Origin: Platanthera guangdongensis
Lineage: Eukaryota; Streptophyta; Magnoliopsida; Asparagales; Orchidaceae
Direction of reading: 5' to 3'
NCBI GenBank assembly: GCA_039583875.1
Contig: CM077153.1
Coordinates: forward strand, 110,046,568 to 110,110,567
Length of the DNA stretch: 64,000 bases
The notes under the pieces were generated by a model that saw nothing but the letters and a program-made list of their open reading frames with translations, made no database searches and had not been told where the DNA came from. Shown here one piece after another: positions 11,919 through 23,176 of the stretch; within the stretch, counting starts at the first letter, position 1, and each line of letters starts with the position of its first letter. Both the position numbers and the translations under genes were made by a program.

Positions 11919-12765
11919 GGCAGCTGCTGTATGAGTTCAGGGTTCCAAAAATCCGAACCATTTTGATGTATAAGGGCTGCCGTTAGGGCTGCTTTAGTGC
12001 TATGTAAGGATTCTCTTCCCCCGCCCCCTTTTTGAATTTAGTTTGTTTAAGCTCCTGTAATGAACTTCTTTTATTAATAAAATAGATATTTTTCTCATCC
12101 TTATATGCTCTGAATTTTCTCTAAAGGCCTCCTTTTCATCAATCTTATACACTTTCATGTTTTAAAACAAAAATGTTCTTGTTTTCCTTTCAATTATAAC
12201 AAAATTTATAGCCGTTATTATGGTCGTTTTCATCCTCAAACTCTTAAAAGTTGGTTAGACTTAGGATTTTCATGCTTTAAAATGCGTTCTTATGAAATTG
12301 TAAAACTTTAAAAAGGTGATTTTCACCCCCTCTTAACTTAGCTTTTACTTTATTTTAATTATAAAACTAATGCTTCTTTTTAGCTTACTCCCACTTTTTA
12401 AACCATTTTACAAGGCTATAGTAATGTATAAATTGTTATTTTTATTTTTCATCAACTTTCATTTTAAGTAATTACAAAAAAATATATTTTCGCTCGAACA
12501 ACTTTTATTTTCACTTTTTAAACTTTTCTATCAAAATCTAACGGTAAAAATGTAAACGTTTTAATTTTTCGGGCACTTGCCTTTCTCACTTTAATTTGAA
12601 AACTTTTTGCTCAAATAATTTTTATTTTGCCTTTTTATGCATTTCTACTGCATTCCAGCGGTAGAAATGCAGTCATTTTAATTTTTCGATAACTTTGATT
12701 TTTGTAATTATTTTAGCACGAGTGTATGCGTGTATGAGATATTTTTCAGCTCCTAAGTTAAATTA

Positions 12766-12770
<5 letters not shown>

Positions 12771-12796
<26 letters not shown>
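12771..12796 (+). repeat. (GT)13 microsatellite in C 5' LTR
   Basis: Pure GT dinucleotide run. The 3' LTR has 12 repeats at 19293-19316, a one-repeat difference since insertion. Confidence 0.9.
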
Positions 12797-12859
12797 TTAT
12801 TTATGTTGAGTGCGTGAGTAGTTACTTTCAAGTAGAGTGCGTGTGTTGTTTTTATTTTT

Positions 12860-13310
12860 CCGCCTACTCACTTGAGTTAATTGGCTGGATTTTATTCAAG
12901 TAGAGTGCGTGTGTTGTTTTTATTTTTCCGCCTACTCACTTGAGTTAAATGACTGGATCTTATTCAAGCAAGTATTTGTATTCTTTATTTTTCCGCCTAC
13001 TCACTTGAGTTAAATGGTCGGTCTGTATTTTCAGTCCTACTCGTTTGAGTAGGACTTGTAATTTTCATTCTTTATTTTTCCGCCTACTCACTTTTGTTAA
13101 ATGACTGGATTTGATTTTCCGCCTACTCACTAGGAGTTAAATGGTCGGACTTTATTTTGATGTAAATATTGAAGAAAGCCCTGTAATCGCATTTATTTTC
13201 TCCTACTCGTTTGAGTAAGACTCGCTTTCATTTCAGTCCTACTCGTTTGAGTAGGACTTGCAATTTTCAGCTTTAATTTTCCGCCCCCACTCTTTTGAGT
13301 GGGACCTGCA
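12860..13310. repeat. Second hairpin group in C LTR (CTACTC / GAGTAG)
   Basis: Repeated 'ttccgcctactcacttgagttaa' units and perfect hairpins with GTCCTACTC and GAGTAGGAC arms around a GTTT loop at 13034-13055 and 13236-13257. The counterpart in the 3' LTR is about 19380-19840. They lie about 1 kb downstream of the TATA box, so they would be in the RNA and could fold. Confidence 0.75.
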
Positions 13311-14286
13311 AATGTCAATTATGCAATTTTCTGTTATGTGTAACTTAATTTTATTTCTGTCTCTTGTTATATGTTTGAATCAGTGCGGGTGTGTTTATTT
13401 GTCATAACTTTTCTAATGTTAGGATATTTTACTTTTCTTCTTATTTTCTTTATAACCCTTCAGCGAATAGTTTAGGACGCTCGCACAACCAAACATATAA
13501 GCTATCCCCATTCCGATGAGTGGCTAATTGCTTTTAGCCCTCGGTATAGAAGAGCTTTGGGATCTAAAATGTTTTAAATAACCAAATGTCTAATTTTTCA
13601 ATTTAATTAAAAACTTATGGTTTACCCCGGGTTAACGATGCGTAGACCCACATATCGATGTGTGGGCTCTATTTTCGTTATCCATACGCTAGCTAGCCGA
13701 GAGGCCGTGCATATGGACAGATCACCCCTGGGTAGATAGAGTTCCGCACTAACCCTCGAGAGAGGAGGCGCGCTAACTCTACCTAATTGGGTTCCCCACC
13801 CAATAACGGGGTTCTTAGCGTACTGTGGGCATTAAAGGGAATCTTTCGTCGGACGAGAGCCCGGTCGAATAGCCTTAATGTCTAGGTGAACGATATTCCT
13901 AGAGATAGGTGAGCTCATTATTTTGAACCTCCACGGCCAAGTTTCCGCATTAATTAAATTGAAACTTTAGATATCTAGTTATTCAAATCTATTTTTAATT
14001 CTAATGCAATTCGATACCGGGAGTTATCTCTTCATCGACTATTTTCTTAAAATCTATTTTCGTTCCTATTTTACTTAAAACCCTCAACTTCTATTTCAGT
14101 AAAATAATAGTGTTTTCGGAGGAGTAGGGGTAATCAACCCGTTCCCAGGAATAATACGACCTCGGTATTCTCCCGAATATCGAGTACTACTTGCGATAGG
14201 TGCACTTGCCTACCCTAGCAAGCCCACGGCGATCGACTCACCGAACCAACCACAGTAAGAGTCTGTTCGCTGGCCAATCAAGTTTT

Positions 14287-14304
14287 TGGCGCCGTTGCCG
14301 GGGA
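14287..14304 (+). other. Primer binding site of C, tRNA-Asp type
   Basis: TGGCGCCGTTGCCGGGGA, six bases after the LTR end. It is complementary to the 3' end of plant tRNA-Asp(GTC), the primer usual for Athila-lineage elements (established). Minus-strand cDNA synthesis would start here. Confidence 0.9.
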
Positions 14305-14321
14305 GTTCTCTTTGAGTTGTT

Positions 14322-15839
14322 ATGCCGAATCCAAACTCTATTACTTTTACCTATATTTCTAAAACTAAAAAAAACTTAAAACTTTTCTTCAAAATCCAAA
14401 AAAAAGAAGTTAATTTTCTGCTTTCCCTTTTAGGGTGTATGACCGGTGGACAGCCTTCGGAGTCCGAAAATTTGGATTTCGATCCTGAGATCGAACGCTC
14501 TCTTGCGCGTATTCGGTCTCAACGCCGAAATCCCTCTTTGGATCCCGAAGAATCCATCGGAGAACCCTCTGCCGTTGCTATGGCCGACCCCAATCCGAAC
14601 GCGGCCCTTGAGCGCATAATGTCATATTACACCCGACCAAATTTGGACGATTCTGGGTCCAGTATTGTTCGCCCGACGGTGGCGAACAATAATTTTGAGA
14701 TCAAATCGAGCGTTATCCAAATGATCCAAAACGCCGTGCAGTTTGATGGACAGCCGGATGAGGACCCAAACGTTCATTTGTCTAGTTTTTTGGAGATTTG
14801 CGACACTTTTAAGATTAATGGCGTCACTGATGACGTCATTCGTTTGCACCTTTTTCCATTCTCCCTCAGATCCAAAGCTAAGGCGTGGTTGAATTCCCTC
14901 CCACGAGGATGTATCACCACCTAGGCCGAGCTTGCGGAGCGGTTCTTAACGAAGTATTTTCTGCCCGCCAAAACTGCAAAGTTGCGAGCGAACATTTCTA
15001 CGTTCGTGCAGAACGATTCTGAGTCTCTTTTTGAGACTTGGGAGCGCTTTAAGGAATTCCTCCGCAAGTGTCCGCACCACGCGCTGTCTGCGTGGTTGCA
15101 GGTCCAAATCTTCTACAATGGGCTTAATTATCAGACGCGTCAAATGATTGAAGCGGCTGCCGGGGGAACCTTGAATAATAAGACCCCCGAGACTGCCCAA
15201 GCTCTTATTGAAGAGATGGCTATGAACGCCTACCAATGGAACGTCCCTCGGGGACGTCCCAAGCAGGCGGTCGGCCTCTTCGAAGTGGATGCCACTGCCT
15301 ACTTAGCCCTTCAAGTTGAAAGGCTGACAAAGCAGGTGGCAGAGATGTCTGCTGCCTCCACCACTCCTCCTTGGGCGATTCCCCCTAATGCCGGCGTTGC
15401 AAATGAATTCGTAGACCATGTGGGAAATGCTGGGCGACCTTCCTTCAACCCCAATAACAACCCTTATAGCAATAACTATAATCCGGGTTGGAGGAACCAC
15501 CCCAACTTCTTATGGAGCAATCCGAATAATGCGCAGCGCCCCCCCAATTCTTTCGCGCCTGGATTTTTGCCGCCTCCCCCTCTTCCAAAACCCTCCCCGA
15601 TGGAGGATAATTTTTCTAAATATATAGCTTCCAACGAGTCAAATATCCAGAACATCACCAGATCGCTAAAAAACTTAGAACTCCAGGTTGGACAGCTAGA
15701 GCGAATGATGTCCGAGCGCGCGCTCGGGGCACTGCCGGGAAACACGGAGCCCAATCCGTGGGAAAATATCAACGCTATAACCATCCATAGCGGAAAGGAG
15801 GTGATCGATCCAAAACGGACCGATCCTCAGAGTTCTTAA
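14322..15839 (+). pseudogene. Element C gag, Athila-type, one in-frame amber codon
   Basis: A 505-codon frame read from the ATG at 14322 to TAA at 15837-15839, interrupted once by TAG at 14922-14924, where Athila Gag proteins usually have Trp. Visible motifs in order: FDPEIERSLARIR, DPNVHLSSFLEICDTFKINGV, KAWLNSLPRG, the stop, then FLTKYFLPAKTAKLR, WERFKEFLRKCPHH, QIFYNGLNYQTRQMIEAAAGG, LIEEMAMNAYQW, a Pro/Asn-rich segment, LELQVGQLERMM and the terminal NAITIHSGKEV that normally leads into pol. Gag forms the particle coat. Translation might begin at the ATG at 14439 instead. No zinc knuckle is seen, which is normal for this lineage. Confidence 0.9.
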
Positions 15840-16063
15840 ACTGCGCCTTCCCCACCTCCTATCAGGGAAGCTTCTACCCCCCATTTCTTTCTTTTCTTTG
15901 TATATATTATCTTACCTGTTTTGTTTCGCATACTTACGTTACAACATTGGGGACAATGTTGGACTTAAGTATGAGGGTGTTTTCTCGCTTTCTTTTTCAT
16001 ATTTCTATTTGCTGCACTGTCTTTCTATTTTCTTCACGGTCTTTCTATTTTCTGCACTTTAAA

Positions 16064-16680
16064 CATAAGAAAAAATTACGAACAAAAAAAAAACTATAAA
16101 AATAACAAAAACTTCAAAAAAATTTGAAAATGAAAACAAAATCCCAAAACAAATTTGAAAATGAAAACAAAATCCCAAAAACCTAAGTTTTTTTTCTTTT
16201 CTGTCTCTAAAATGTTTTTGTTTTATATCTTTTTAAACCAAAAATCCCAAAAAAATTGTAAAACACAAAAAAAATTCAAAAAAATATATAAAACAAAAGC
16301 TCCAAAAAAATTATAAAACCAAAATTCCAAAAACATTTTTAGTTTCATTTTGTAAAAATCTGTGTAAATATTTTTGTAAATAATCTTCTCTCTCCACCTT
16401 CCTTTTCTCTCTCATTCTTGTGAATACCGTTTCTTTTTCTCACACTTTCCGCAAAACCTAAAAAATCTAAAAAAATAATAAGTTCAAAATAAAAAAATAA
16501 AAAAAATTTCAAAAAAAAATTCCAAAAAAAAAGAAAAACTAAACAAAAATTCAAAAAAAAAATTTTGAGTAAACCAAAACCAAAAACAAAAAAAAAAGAT
16601 ATAATAAAGAAAAAACACAAAAAATATGATGAAAAAACTCTAAAAAAAAACCAAAAAAAATATTTTGAAACAAATAAATT
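16064..16680 (+). repeat. A-rich low-complexity block in C interior
   Basis: Several hundred bases dominated by short A runs broken by tt, cc or 'aaaattc', e.g. 'aaaaaaattcaaaaaa' variants and two copies of 'acaaatttgaaaatgaaaac' at about 16115-16180. The transcript strand is strongly purine-rich. The ORFs here are low-complexity artefacts. Possible roles as a packaging or spacer region are guesses. Confidence 0.7.
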
Positions 16681-17694
16681 AAATATACCATCCTTAATTT
16701 TCTTGCTATCCAAAAATTTTGCTTTGAGTTTATTTATATGTGAATTTTATTAATTATTTGTTTGTTATTCGTTTGTTAATTATTGATTGAAAAATTTAAA
16801 TATTCGGGGTTAAGTTTTAAAGAATTCATTATGCTTTGTTAAAAATAGCGAACTCATTTTAGGCACTACTTCTAATTTTTCATTGATAGGAGCACGTGTA
16901 TTATGTTAGAAAATAACGATTATAGGATTCAATTATGTTTACTTTTAGCTTTCTGAAAAATTGGAACTTACAATTTATTAAGGTTGCTCTCAAAATTGTT
17001 TTTTAATAAAAAATATAGTTTTCTTTTCTCACCGTCCTTATCATGACCGACTTGGCATGATAAAATTGTTATCCTTAAAAGATCCTATGTCAATGGGAAT
17101 ACGATTTCGTTCCGTAAACATAGGCACCTAATAGATTAAAAAAATTATATGTTATGGAGTAAGAGGATAAAATTCATTACTCCTACACATATACATTGGG
17201 TTAAAATTTATTATGAAGTTGAAAAAAATCGATATTAGGAAAATAAGATTTCGTTTTCCTAATAATCCAAAAAAACATGGAGGTTCGAGAAAAAATTATC
17301 TCGCCTCAAAAATCAAAACCCTCTTCATAAACCAACATCAACCCTCTTACCCAATTTCACGATTCTAGATTTAATTCAAAAATCTTTTTGAGAGCATAAT
17401 TTGTAAATTGCATTATTTCCAATAAAACTCCTATAGGCTAAAAGTTCATATAATTCCAAACTATTCTTGTTAATATAACCATTACACTTATTGCTTTCTA
17501 TTTGATTATATCAAGAAGTCTTTTGGCCAAAACTTTGCGCTATTTAAATCATCTTCATAAATTTAGGACTTAACTCTTACACCCCGTTTATTTATTTAGA
17601 TCTCTCTTATAATTAATTAAGCGGTAGCTAAACTTAGAGTTTTTTTTTATTCCTTATAAGTTCATCTCAAACTTTTGCTATGGAATAGCAAAAG

Positions 17695-17712
17695 CTTAAG
17701 TATGAGGGTATT
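17695..17712 (+). other. Polypurine tract of element C
   Basis: CTTAAGTATGAGGGTATT immediately precedes the 3' LTR start at 17713. Its first 15 bases are an exact repeat of 15964-15978. It is where plus-strand DNA synthesis would be primed. Confidence 0.7.
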
Positions 17713-20700
17713 TGATGAATTGTAAATATACCTATTTTTATGTACATTACTTAAGTCGTTTTAATTAATTTTTGTCATTTCTACTTGTTTTTATTCAATA
17801 AATTGCTCCTATTTTTGTAAATATTATACCAACTTGTTTTATTTTATTTGTCAGGAAAAAAATCAAAATCTGCAAAAAAATGTCATGTCACGCCCGTGAC
17901 ATATTGGTCACGCCCGTGACCAGGGCGTGACAGCTCAAAATCCCGAAAAGAAGCCAATTTTGAAGTGAAAAGCCTGACACACCCGTATTCAATGATTCGA
18001 CACGCCCGTGTCAATTCGACACGGGGCGTGACCAAGCCGTGTCCATCCAGCTCGACAATTTCAACTCAACATTCGTCGAACCCAAGAGGGACACACCCAT
18101 GTCCGATGTGGCCCGACACGCCCCGTGCCAGCCAGGTCACCGTTTCACGCTCAACGTTCGTCGAACCCAAGAGGGACACGCCCGTGTCCGATGTGCGCCA
18201 CACCCGTGTCAGCCCGACAAACTGCCGCCGGCGAATCCCGAAGTCAACAACGCCTTTAAGCGCCGAACGACACGCCCACCGTCACGCCCGTGACCTGGGG
18301 CGTGACCGCCGTGTTTTCGGCCAGAAAGTCAAATCGCCGTCAAATCCGTCAGATCGCCGAATTCCGCTGTAAAATAGTACTGACATGCCCCCCGACACGC
18401 CCGTGTCGCAGGGCGTGTACTTGGAAATTTTTGCCTATAAAATGGCAGCTGCTGTATGAGTTCAGGGTTCCAAAAATCCGAACCATTTTGTTGTATAAGG
18501 GCTGCCGTTAGAGCTGCTCTAGTGCTATGTAAGGATTCTCTTTCCCCCCCTTTTTGAATTTAGTTTGTTTAAGCTCCTATAATCAACTTCTTTTATTAAT
18601 AAAATAGATATTTTTCTCATCCTTATATGCTCTGAATTTTCTCTAAAGGCCCCCTTTTCATCAATCTTATACACTTTCATGTTTTAAAACGAAAATGTTC
18701 TTGTTTTCCTTTCAATCATAACAAAATTTATAGCCGTTATTATGACCATTTTCATCCTCAAACTCTTAAAAGTTGGTTAGAATTAGGATTTTCATGCTTT
18801 AAAATGCGTTCTTATGAACTTGTAAAACTTTAAAAAGGTGATTTTCACACCTCTTAATTTAGCTTTTACTTTGTTTTAATTATAAAACTACTGCTTCTTT
18901 TTAGCTTACTCCCACTTTTTAAACCATTTTACAAGGCTATAGTAATGTATAAATTGTTATTTTTATTTTTCATCAACTTTCATTTTAAGTAATTACAAAA
19001 AAAAAATATTTTCGCTCGAACAACTTTTATTTTCACATTTTAAGCTTTTCTATCAAAATCTAACGGTAAAAATGTAAACGTTTTAATTTTTCGGGCACTT
19101 GCCTTTCTCACTTTAATTTGAAAACTGTTTGCACAAACAATTTTTATTTTGCCTTTTTATGCATTTCTACTGAATTCCAGCGGTAGAAATGCAGTCATTT
19201 TAATTTTTCGATAACTTTGATTTTTGCAATTATTTTAGCACGAGTGTGTGCGTGTATGAGATATTTTTCAGCTCCTAAGTTAAATTATGCAAGTGTGTGT
19301 GTGTGTGTGTGTGTGTTTATTTATGTTGAGTGTGTGAGTAGTTACTTTCAAGTAGAGTGCGTGTGTTGTTTTTATTTTTCCGCCTACTCACTTGAGTTAA
19401 TTGGCTGGATTTTATTCAAGTAGAATGCGTGTGTTGTTTTTATTTTTTCCGCCTACTCACTTGAGTTAAATGGCTGGATCTTATTCAAGCAAGTATTTGT
19501 ATTCTTTATTTTTCCGCCTACTCACTTGAGTTAAATGGCCGGTCTGTATTTTCAGTCCTACTCGTTTGAGTAGGACTTGTAATTTTCATTCTTTATTTTT
19601 CCGCCTACTCAAATGAGTTAAATGGCTGGATTTGATTTTCCGCCTACTCGCTAGGAGTTAAATGGTCGGACTTTATTTTGATGTAAATATTTAAGAAAGC
19701 CCTGTAATCACATTTATTTTCTCCTACTCATTTGAGTAGGACTCGCTTTTATTTCAGTCCTAGTCGTTTGAGTAGGACATGCAATTTTCAGCTTTAATTT
19801 TCTGCTCCCACTCGTTTGAGTGGGACCTGCAAATGTCAATTATGCAATTTATGTTATGTGTAACTTAGTTTTATTTCTGTCTCTTGTTATATGTTTGAAT
19901 CAGTGCGGGTGTGTTTATTTGTCATAACTTTTCTAATGTTAGGATATTTTACTTTTCTTCTTATTTTCTTTATAACCCTTCAGCGAATAGTTTAGGACGC
20001 TCGCACAACCAAACATATAAGCTATCCCCATTCCGATGAGTGGATAATTGCTTTTAGCCCTCGGTATCGAAGAGCTTTGGGATCTAAAATGTTTTAAATA
20101 ACCAAATGTCTAATTTTTCAATTTAATTAAAAACTTAAGGTTTACCACGGGTTAACGACGCGTAGACCCACATATCGATGTGTGGGCTCTATTTCCGTAT
20201 CCATACGCTAGCTAGCCGAGAGGCTGTGCATATGGATAGATCACCCCTTGGTAGATAGAGTTCCACACTAACCCTCGAGAGAGGAGGCGCGCTAACTCTA
20301 CCGGATTGGGTTCCCCACCCAATAGCAGGGTTCTTAGCGTACTGCGGGCATTAAGGGGAATCCTTCGTCGGACGAGAGCCCGGTCGAATAGCCCTAATGT
20401 CTAGGTGAGCGATATTCCTAGAGATAGGTGAGCTCATTATTTTGAACCTCCACGGCCAAGTTTCCACATTAATTAAATTGAAACTTTAGATATCTAGTTA
20501 TTCAAATCTATTTTTAATCCTAACGCAATTCGATGCCGGGAGTTATCTCTTCATCGACTATTTTCTTAAAATCTATTTTCGTTCCTATTTTACTTAAAAC
20601 CCTCAACTTCTATTTCAGTAAAATAATAGTGTTTTCGGAGGAGTAGGGGTAATCAACCCGTTCCCGGGAATAATACGACCTCGGTATTCTCCCGAATATC

Positions 20701-20799
20701 GAGTACTACTTGCGATAGGTGCACTTGCCTACCCTAGCAAGCCCGCGGCGATCGACTCACAGAACCAACCACAGTAAGAGTCTGTTCGCGGGCCAATCA
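17713..20799 (+). repeat. Element C 3' LTR (3087 bp)
   Basis: Near-copy of 11208-14280 with the same termini and landmarks: palindromes 17887-18417, TATA 18435-18443, (GT)12 19293-19316, hairpins 19380-19840. Visible differences include an extra 20-bp palindrome-plus-spacer unit at 17887-17920, the GT repeat number, and scattered substitutions. Confidence 0.95.
17887..18417. repeat. Palindrome cluster in C 3' LTR, with one extra unit
   Basis: Same GTCACG/GACACG family as in the 5' LTR. GTCACGCCCGTGAC occurs twice here, 17887-17900 and 17907-17920, 20 bp apart. The 5' LTR has it once at 11382-11395. Because both LTRs are copied from one template at insertion, the unit was gained or lost after insertion. 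Confidence 0.85.
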
Positions 20800-21802
20800 G
20801 AGCACTTTTCTAGAAAATACATATATGTATTTTAAATATTTAATTCTAACTCATGCAATTAGTGTGACAGGGATGAAATAAATGAATAATATAAAAATGA
20901 TATTATATTAAGCCAGCACGCATCTTAAAGAAGGGACGGACGTCATCCCAGCTTCTTCTTCCTTGAGCCAACGACGCAGATTGCCCCAACCTGGAGTCTT
21001 TTCCAAGTGCCACCGTCGGCCACCCGACCATCTCCCTGGCCGGCCACCACCGCCTTCGTTGAGGTGGTGGCTATCGCCAGGCGGCGGCACGACCGTCAGA
21101 GAGGTTGTTTTTGGCAAACCTAAGAGGTGAGAAAAAACCCTAAAATTTTAGGAAAAAGCTCACTGGATTGGGCTCAATTGAGCCCTAAATCTCTCCTATT
21201 TGATCTAGGATCCTAGCACCGAGGGAGAGGGGGAGAAATCGACCTTCAATCGTGCTTGTCGACGGGTTTGGTGTTGGTGTTCCATGGCCGGTGGTGGAGG
21301 CAATCAGGATTCTGCAAAGACATAGCCAAGTAGCTTGAAACTACCGGGGAATGAGTGGAAATGACTCCTTGGTGCCCAGTAAAGCTTTTAAAGGAAACAG
21401 AGAGGGGAGGGGAGGTGTCTTTCTTCATGGCTCCATTAATGGCAACTAATGACAATTTCATCCATGGGTGAATGCATTGTTCCAGCCTATGAACAGCGAC
21501 AAAAACAACTCCTGGTCTTCTCTATACTGAATGGGGAATTTGAATAATGCTTTGGAAAAGGAGAGAGGGAGGCCCTGGTCTCCCCAGTCCATGAATGCTC
21601 TCCTCCCAAAATGCCATCGGTCTACTTGATGATTTCGTCGAGCTCGGCTCGACGATCTTGTCGAGCTCGGCTCGACTCTTAGCCCGTACTTTTGGGGTGT
21701 TACATTGGGTGTCACTAGACCCTTTAGCGCTTCCCAGGGTTTTGTCATGACCCAGTCTTGACAAAACCATCCTAAGGGTCTAGAAGTCTGAGGGTTGTTA
21801 TA
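20800..21802 (-). repeat. Element B 3' LTR, proximal fragment (right of C)
   Basis: On the minus strand it starts at 21802 with TATAACAACCC (the expected TGTAACA start with one change) and matches B's 5' LTR from 31153 downward. Shared blocks include 'ggttttgtcatgaccca', the CTCGAC/GTCGAG palindromes (21630-21680) and the 'acgtcatcccagcttcttcttcc' block. It stops at the C insertion. The 5' and 3' LTRs of B differ at many positions by eye, so B is old. Confidence 0.88.
21630..21682. repeat. TCGACGA/TCGTCGA palindromes in B 3' LTR
   Basis: Three overlapping copies of a 'ctcgacga-tt-tcgtcgag-ctcgg' motif about 130-170 bp from the LTR start. They match a similar but longer cluster at 30929-31025 in the 5' LTR. 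Confidence 0.75.
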
Positions 21803-21899
21803 AATCCCAATACATAAAAATAAAAATTTCGTTCTCCAAAATTCAAGTTAGGCCTATGGGGTTTCAAGTATAAATAAGAAAAATAATGTGACATCCCGA

Positions 21900-22216
21900 G
21901 AGGTTAAAGGGATTACTTGACGTGAAAAGCTCCGGGTACCATTGCTGCATCAAGTCCTGTGGCTCCCACATGTGCTCCTCTTGTCCATGGTTCTTCCAAA
22001 AGACCATGACCTGCGGAACCCTCTTGTGTCACAGGTCCGTACCGTTATATCGTCAATCCTGACCGGCTCCATGCTGACTGACCTATCTGACGCCACAGGA
22101 CCATCCGTAGTAGAAATCAGGTGTTCAGGCCGTAGCAAAGCTCTTCGAAGGGAAGAGACGTGGAAGACATCATGTAGTCCTGCTAACTCTGGCGGAAGCT
22201 CCAGCCTGTAGGCCAA
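21900..22216 (-). pseudogene. Element B integrase tail and chromodomain
   Basis: The minus-strand frame from 22216 encodes YRLELPPELAGLHDVFHVSSLR, the usual integrase tail ahead of a chromodomain. After a frame change, 21930-22030 encodes QVMVFWKNHGQEEHMWEP and WYPELF, the second half of a chromodomain with the W..H..EE..W pattern. In relatives this domain binds heterochromatin marks. The frameshift lies between the two parts, roughly 22020-22060. Confidence 0.75.
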
Positions 22217-23176
22217 GGGGCCTACATGCTATAGGATCCTGTATGGCCCCATATATCTAGGACTGAGCTACTTCCGCCTTCGAACCCAAGAAACTCCATG
22301 CATCGACCGAATCTTCAGGAACACCCGGTCTCCTAGAAAGAACTTCACCTGCCGATGTTGTGCATTATAGTACTTGTCCTGCCCTCTTTGAGCCTCCAAC
22401 ATCCTATCCCGTATCAGCCTCACCTGAGTATCAATGTCCTCCACAAACTCCGAGCCAAGAGCCTTGAGGTCCTCATCGTGGACCCAAGATAGAGGGGTCC
22501 GACACCTTCATCCATACAGAGCCTCATAAGGGGCCATGCGTATACTGGACTGATGACTGTTATTGTAGGAGAACTAGATCAGTGGCAACAGTCTCTCCCA
22601 AGGCTCCCCGCGATCCAGAATGCATAAGCGCGGAAGATCCTCCAAAGTCTGGTTGGCACGCTCTGTCTGTCCATCTGTCTGAGGTTGGAAGGTTGTGTTA
22701 AACATCAACCAAGAGCCCAGGTAAGCCTGAACTGACCTGCATTCCTTGGACGTGAAATGCCCATCTCGATCCAATACGATCGTCTTGGGCACTCTATGAT
22801 GGCATACAAATTGCTCCACAAACTTTCGCACCAGATCAAATATCGGAGCGTCCTTCCTGACTGGGATAAACCCGGCTAGCTTTGTCAGCCTGTCTACGAC
22901 GACCCAAATCAAATCGTTCCCTGCATGCGACTGAGGTAGCCCGTGTATGAAGTCCATGGCTATATCCTCAAATTTCCACTTCGGCAATAGGAGTGGCTGC
23001 AGTAACCCGGCAGGACTCCTGCACTCTGCCTTTACCAGCTGGAAAGCCTCGCAATGCGTCACAAAATATATTATGTACTTCTTCAAGCCAGGACAAAACA
23101 TGGTCTTCTTCAGATCTGCTGCCATCTTCATGATACCCGGGTGTACGGAGTATCTGCTGCAGTGAGCCTCTACCAT
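22217..23176 (-). pseudogene. Element B integrase
   Basis: The ORF 22574-23176 encodes the zinc-binding region (HCSRYSVHPG, CEAF instead of the usual CxxC) and a core with MDFIHGLPQS, IVLDRDGHFT and FQPQTDGQTERANQ, so all three acidic residues of the D,D-E site are visible. It ends with a stop where A reads LPLIKFSYNN. Further GPY/F-module sequence continues in 22217-22560 with stops. Loss of the second zinc-finger Cys and the stop make it inactive. Confidence 0.88.

Larger units (their letters stand above)
11208..14280 (+). repeat. Element C 5' LTR (3073 bp)
   Basis: Starts TGATGAATTG and ends GGCCAATCA next to the primer site. Order of contents: A/T-rich start; palindrome cluster 11382-11884; TATA box at 11910; a T-rich stretch; (GT)13 at 12771-12796; a second group of 'cctactc...gagtagg' hairpins at 12860-13310; a GC-richer terminal part with 'cgagagaggaggcgcgc' near 13760. 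No protein-coding sequence. The small ORFs at 11440-11990 are made of the palindromic repeats and are not genes. Confidence 0.95.
15840..17712 (+). other. Element C interior without pol; non-coding
   Basis: No credible ORF. In autonomous Athila elements pol follows gag directly; here gag's end is followed by 'cattggggacaatgttgg' at about 15945-15963 and 'cttaagtatgagggt' at 15964-15978. In relatives such a motif lies after pol, so the whole pol appears to be deleted between gag and this motif. The rest is an A-rich block (16064-16680) and A/T-rich DNA up to the polypurine tract. Confidence 0.75.
11203..20804 (+). mobile_element. Element C: complete non-autonomous Athila-like LTR retrotransposon with target duplication
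   Basis: Bounded by GAGCA at 11203-11207 and 20800-20804. The LTRs are 3073 and 3087 bp with TGATG...CAATCA ends. A tRNA-Asp type primer site follows the 5' LTR, and a polypurine-like tract precedes the 3' LTR. The 3.4-kb interior holds only an Athila-type gag; protease, RT, RNase H and integrase are absent. It sits inside B's 3' LTR: joining the flanks restores the 'attgagcacttt' context seen at 30085-30095 in B's other LTR. The LTRs are very alike by eye (roughly 2% differences in the first 200 bp), so it is younger than B and probably H. Confidence 0.95.

Noticed and set aside
11440..11990. Overlapping ORFs of 70-135 codons in C's LTR (also 17965-18511 and, in E, 47856-48575)
   Set aside because: They are translations of the palindromic repeats in several frames and both strands; no start context, no known motif, and they lie upstream of or across the TATA box.
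16345..16753. Phe/Lys-rich ORFs on both strands in C
   Set aside because: They come from the A-rich block; no protein family would show this composition.
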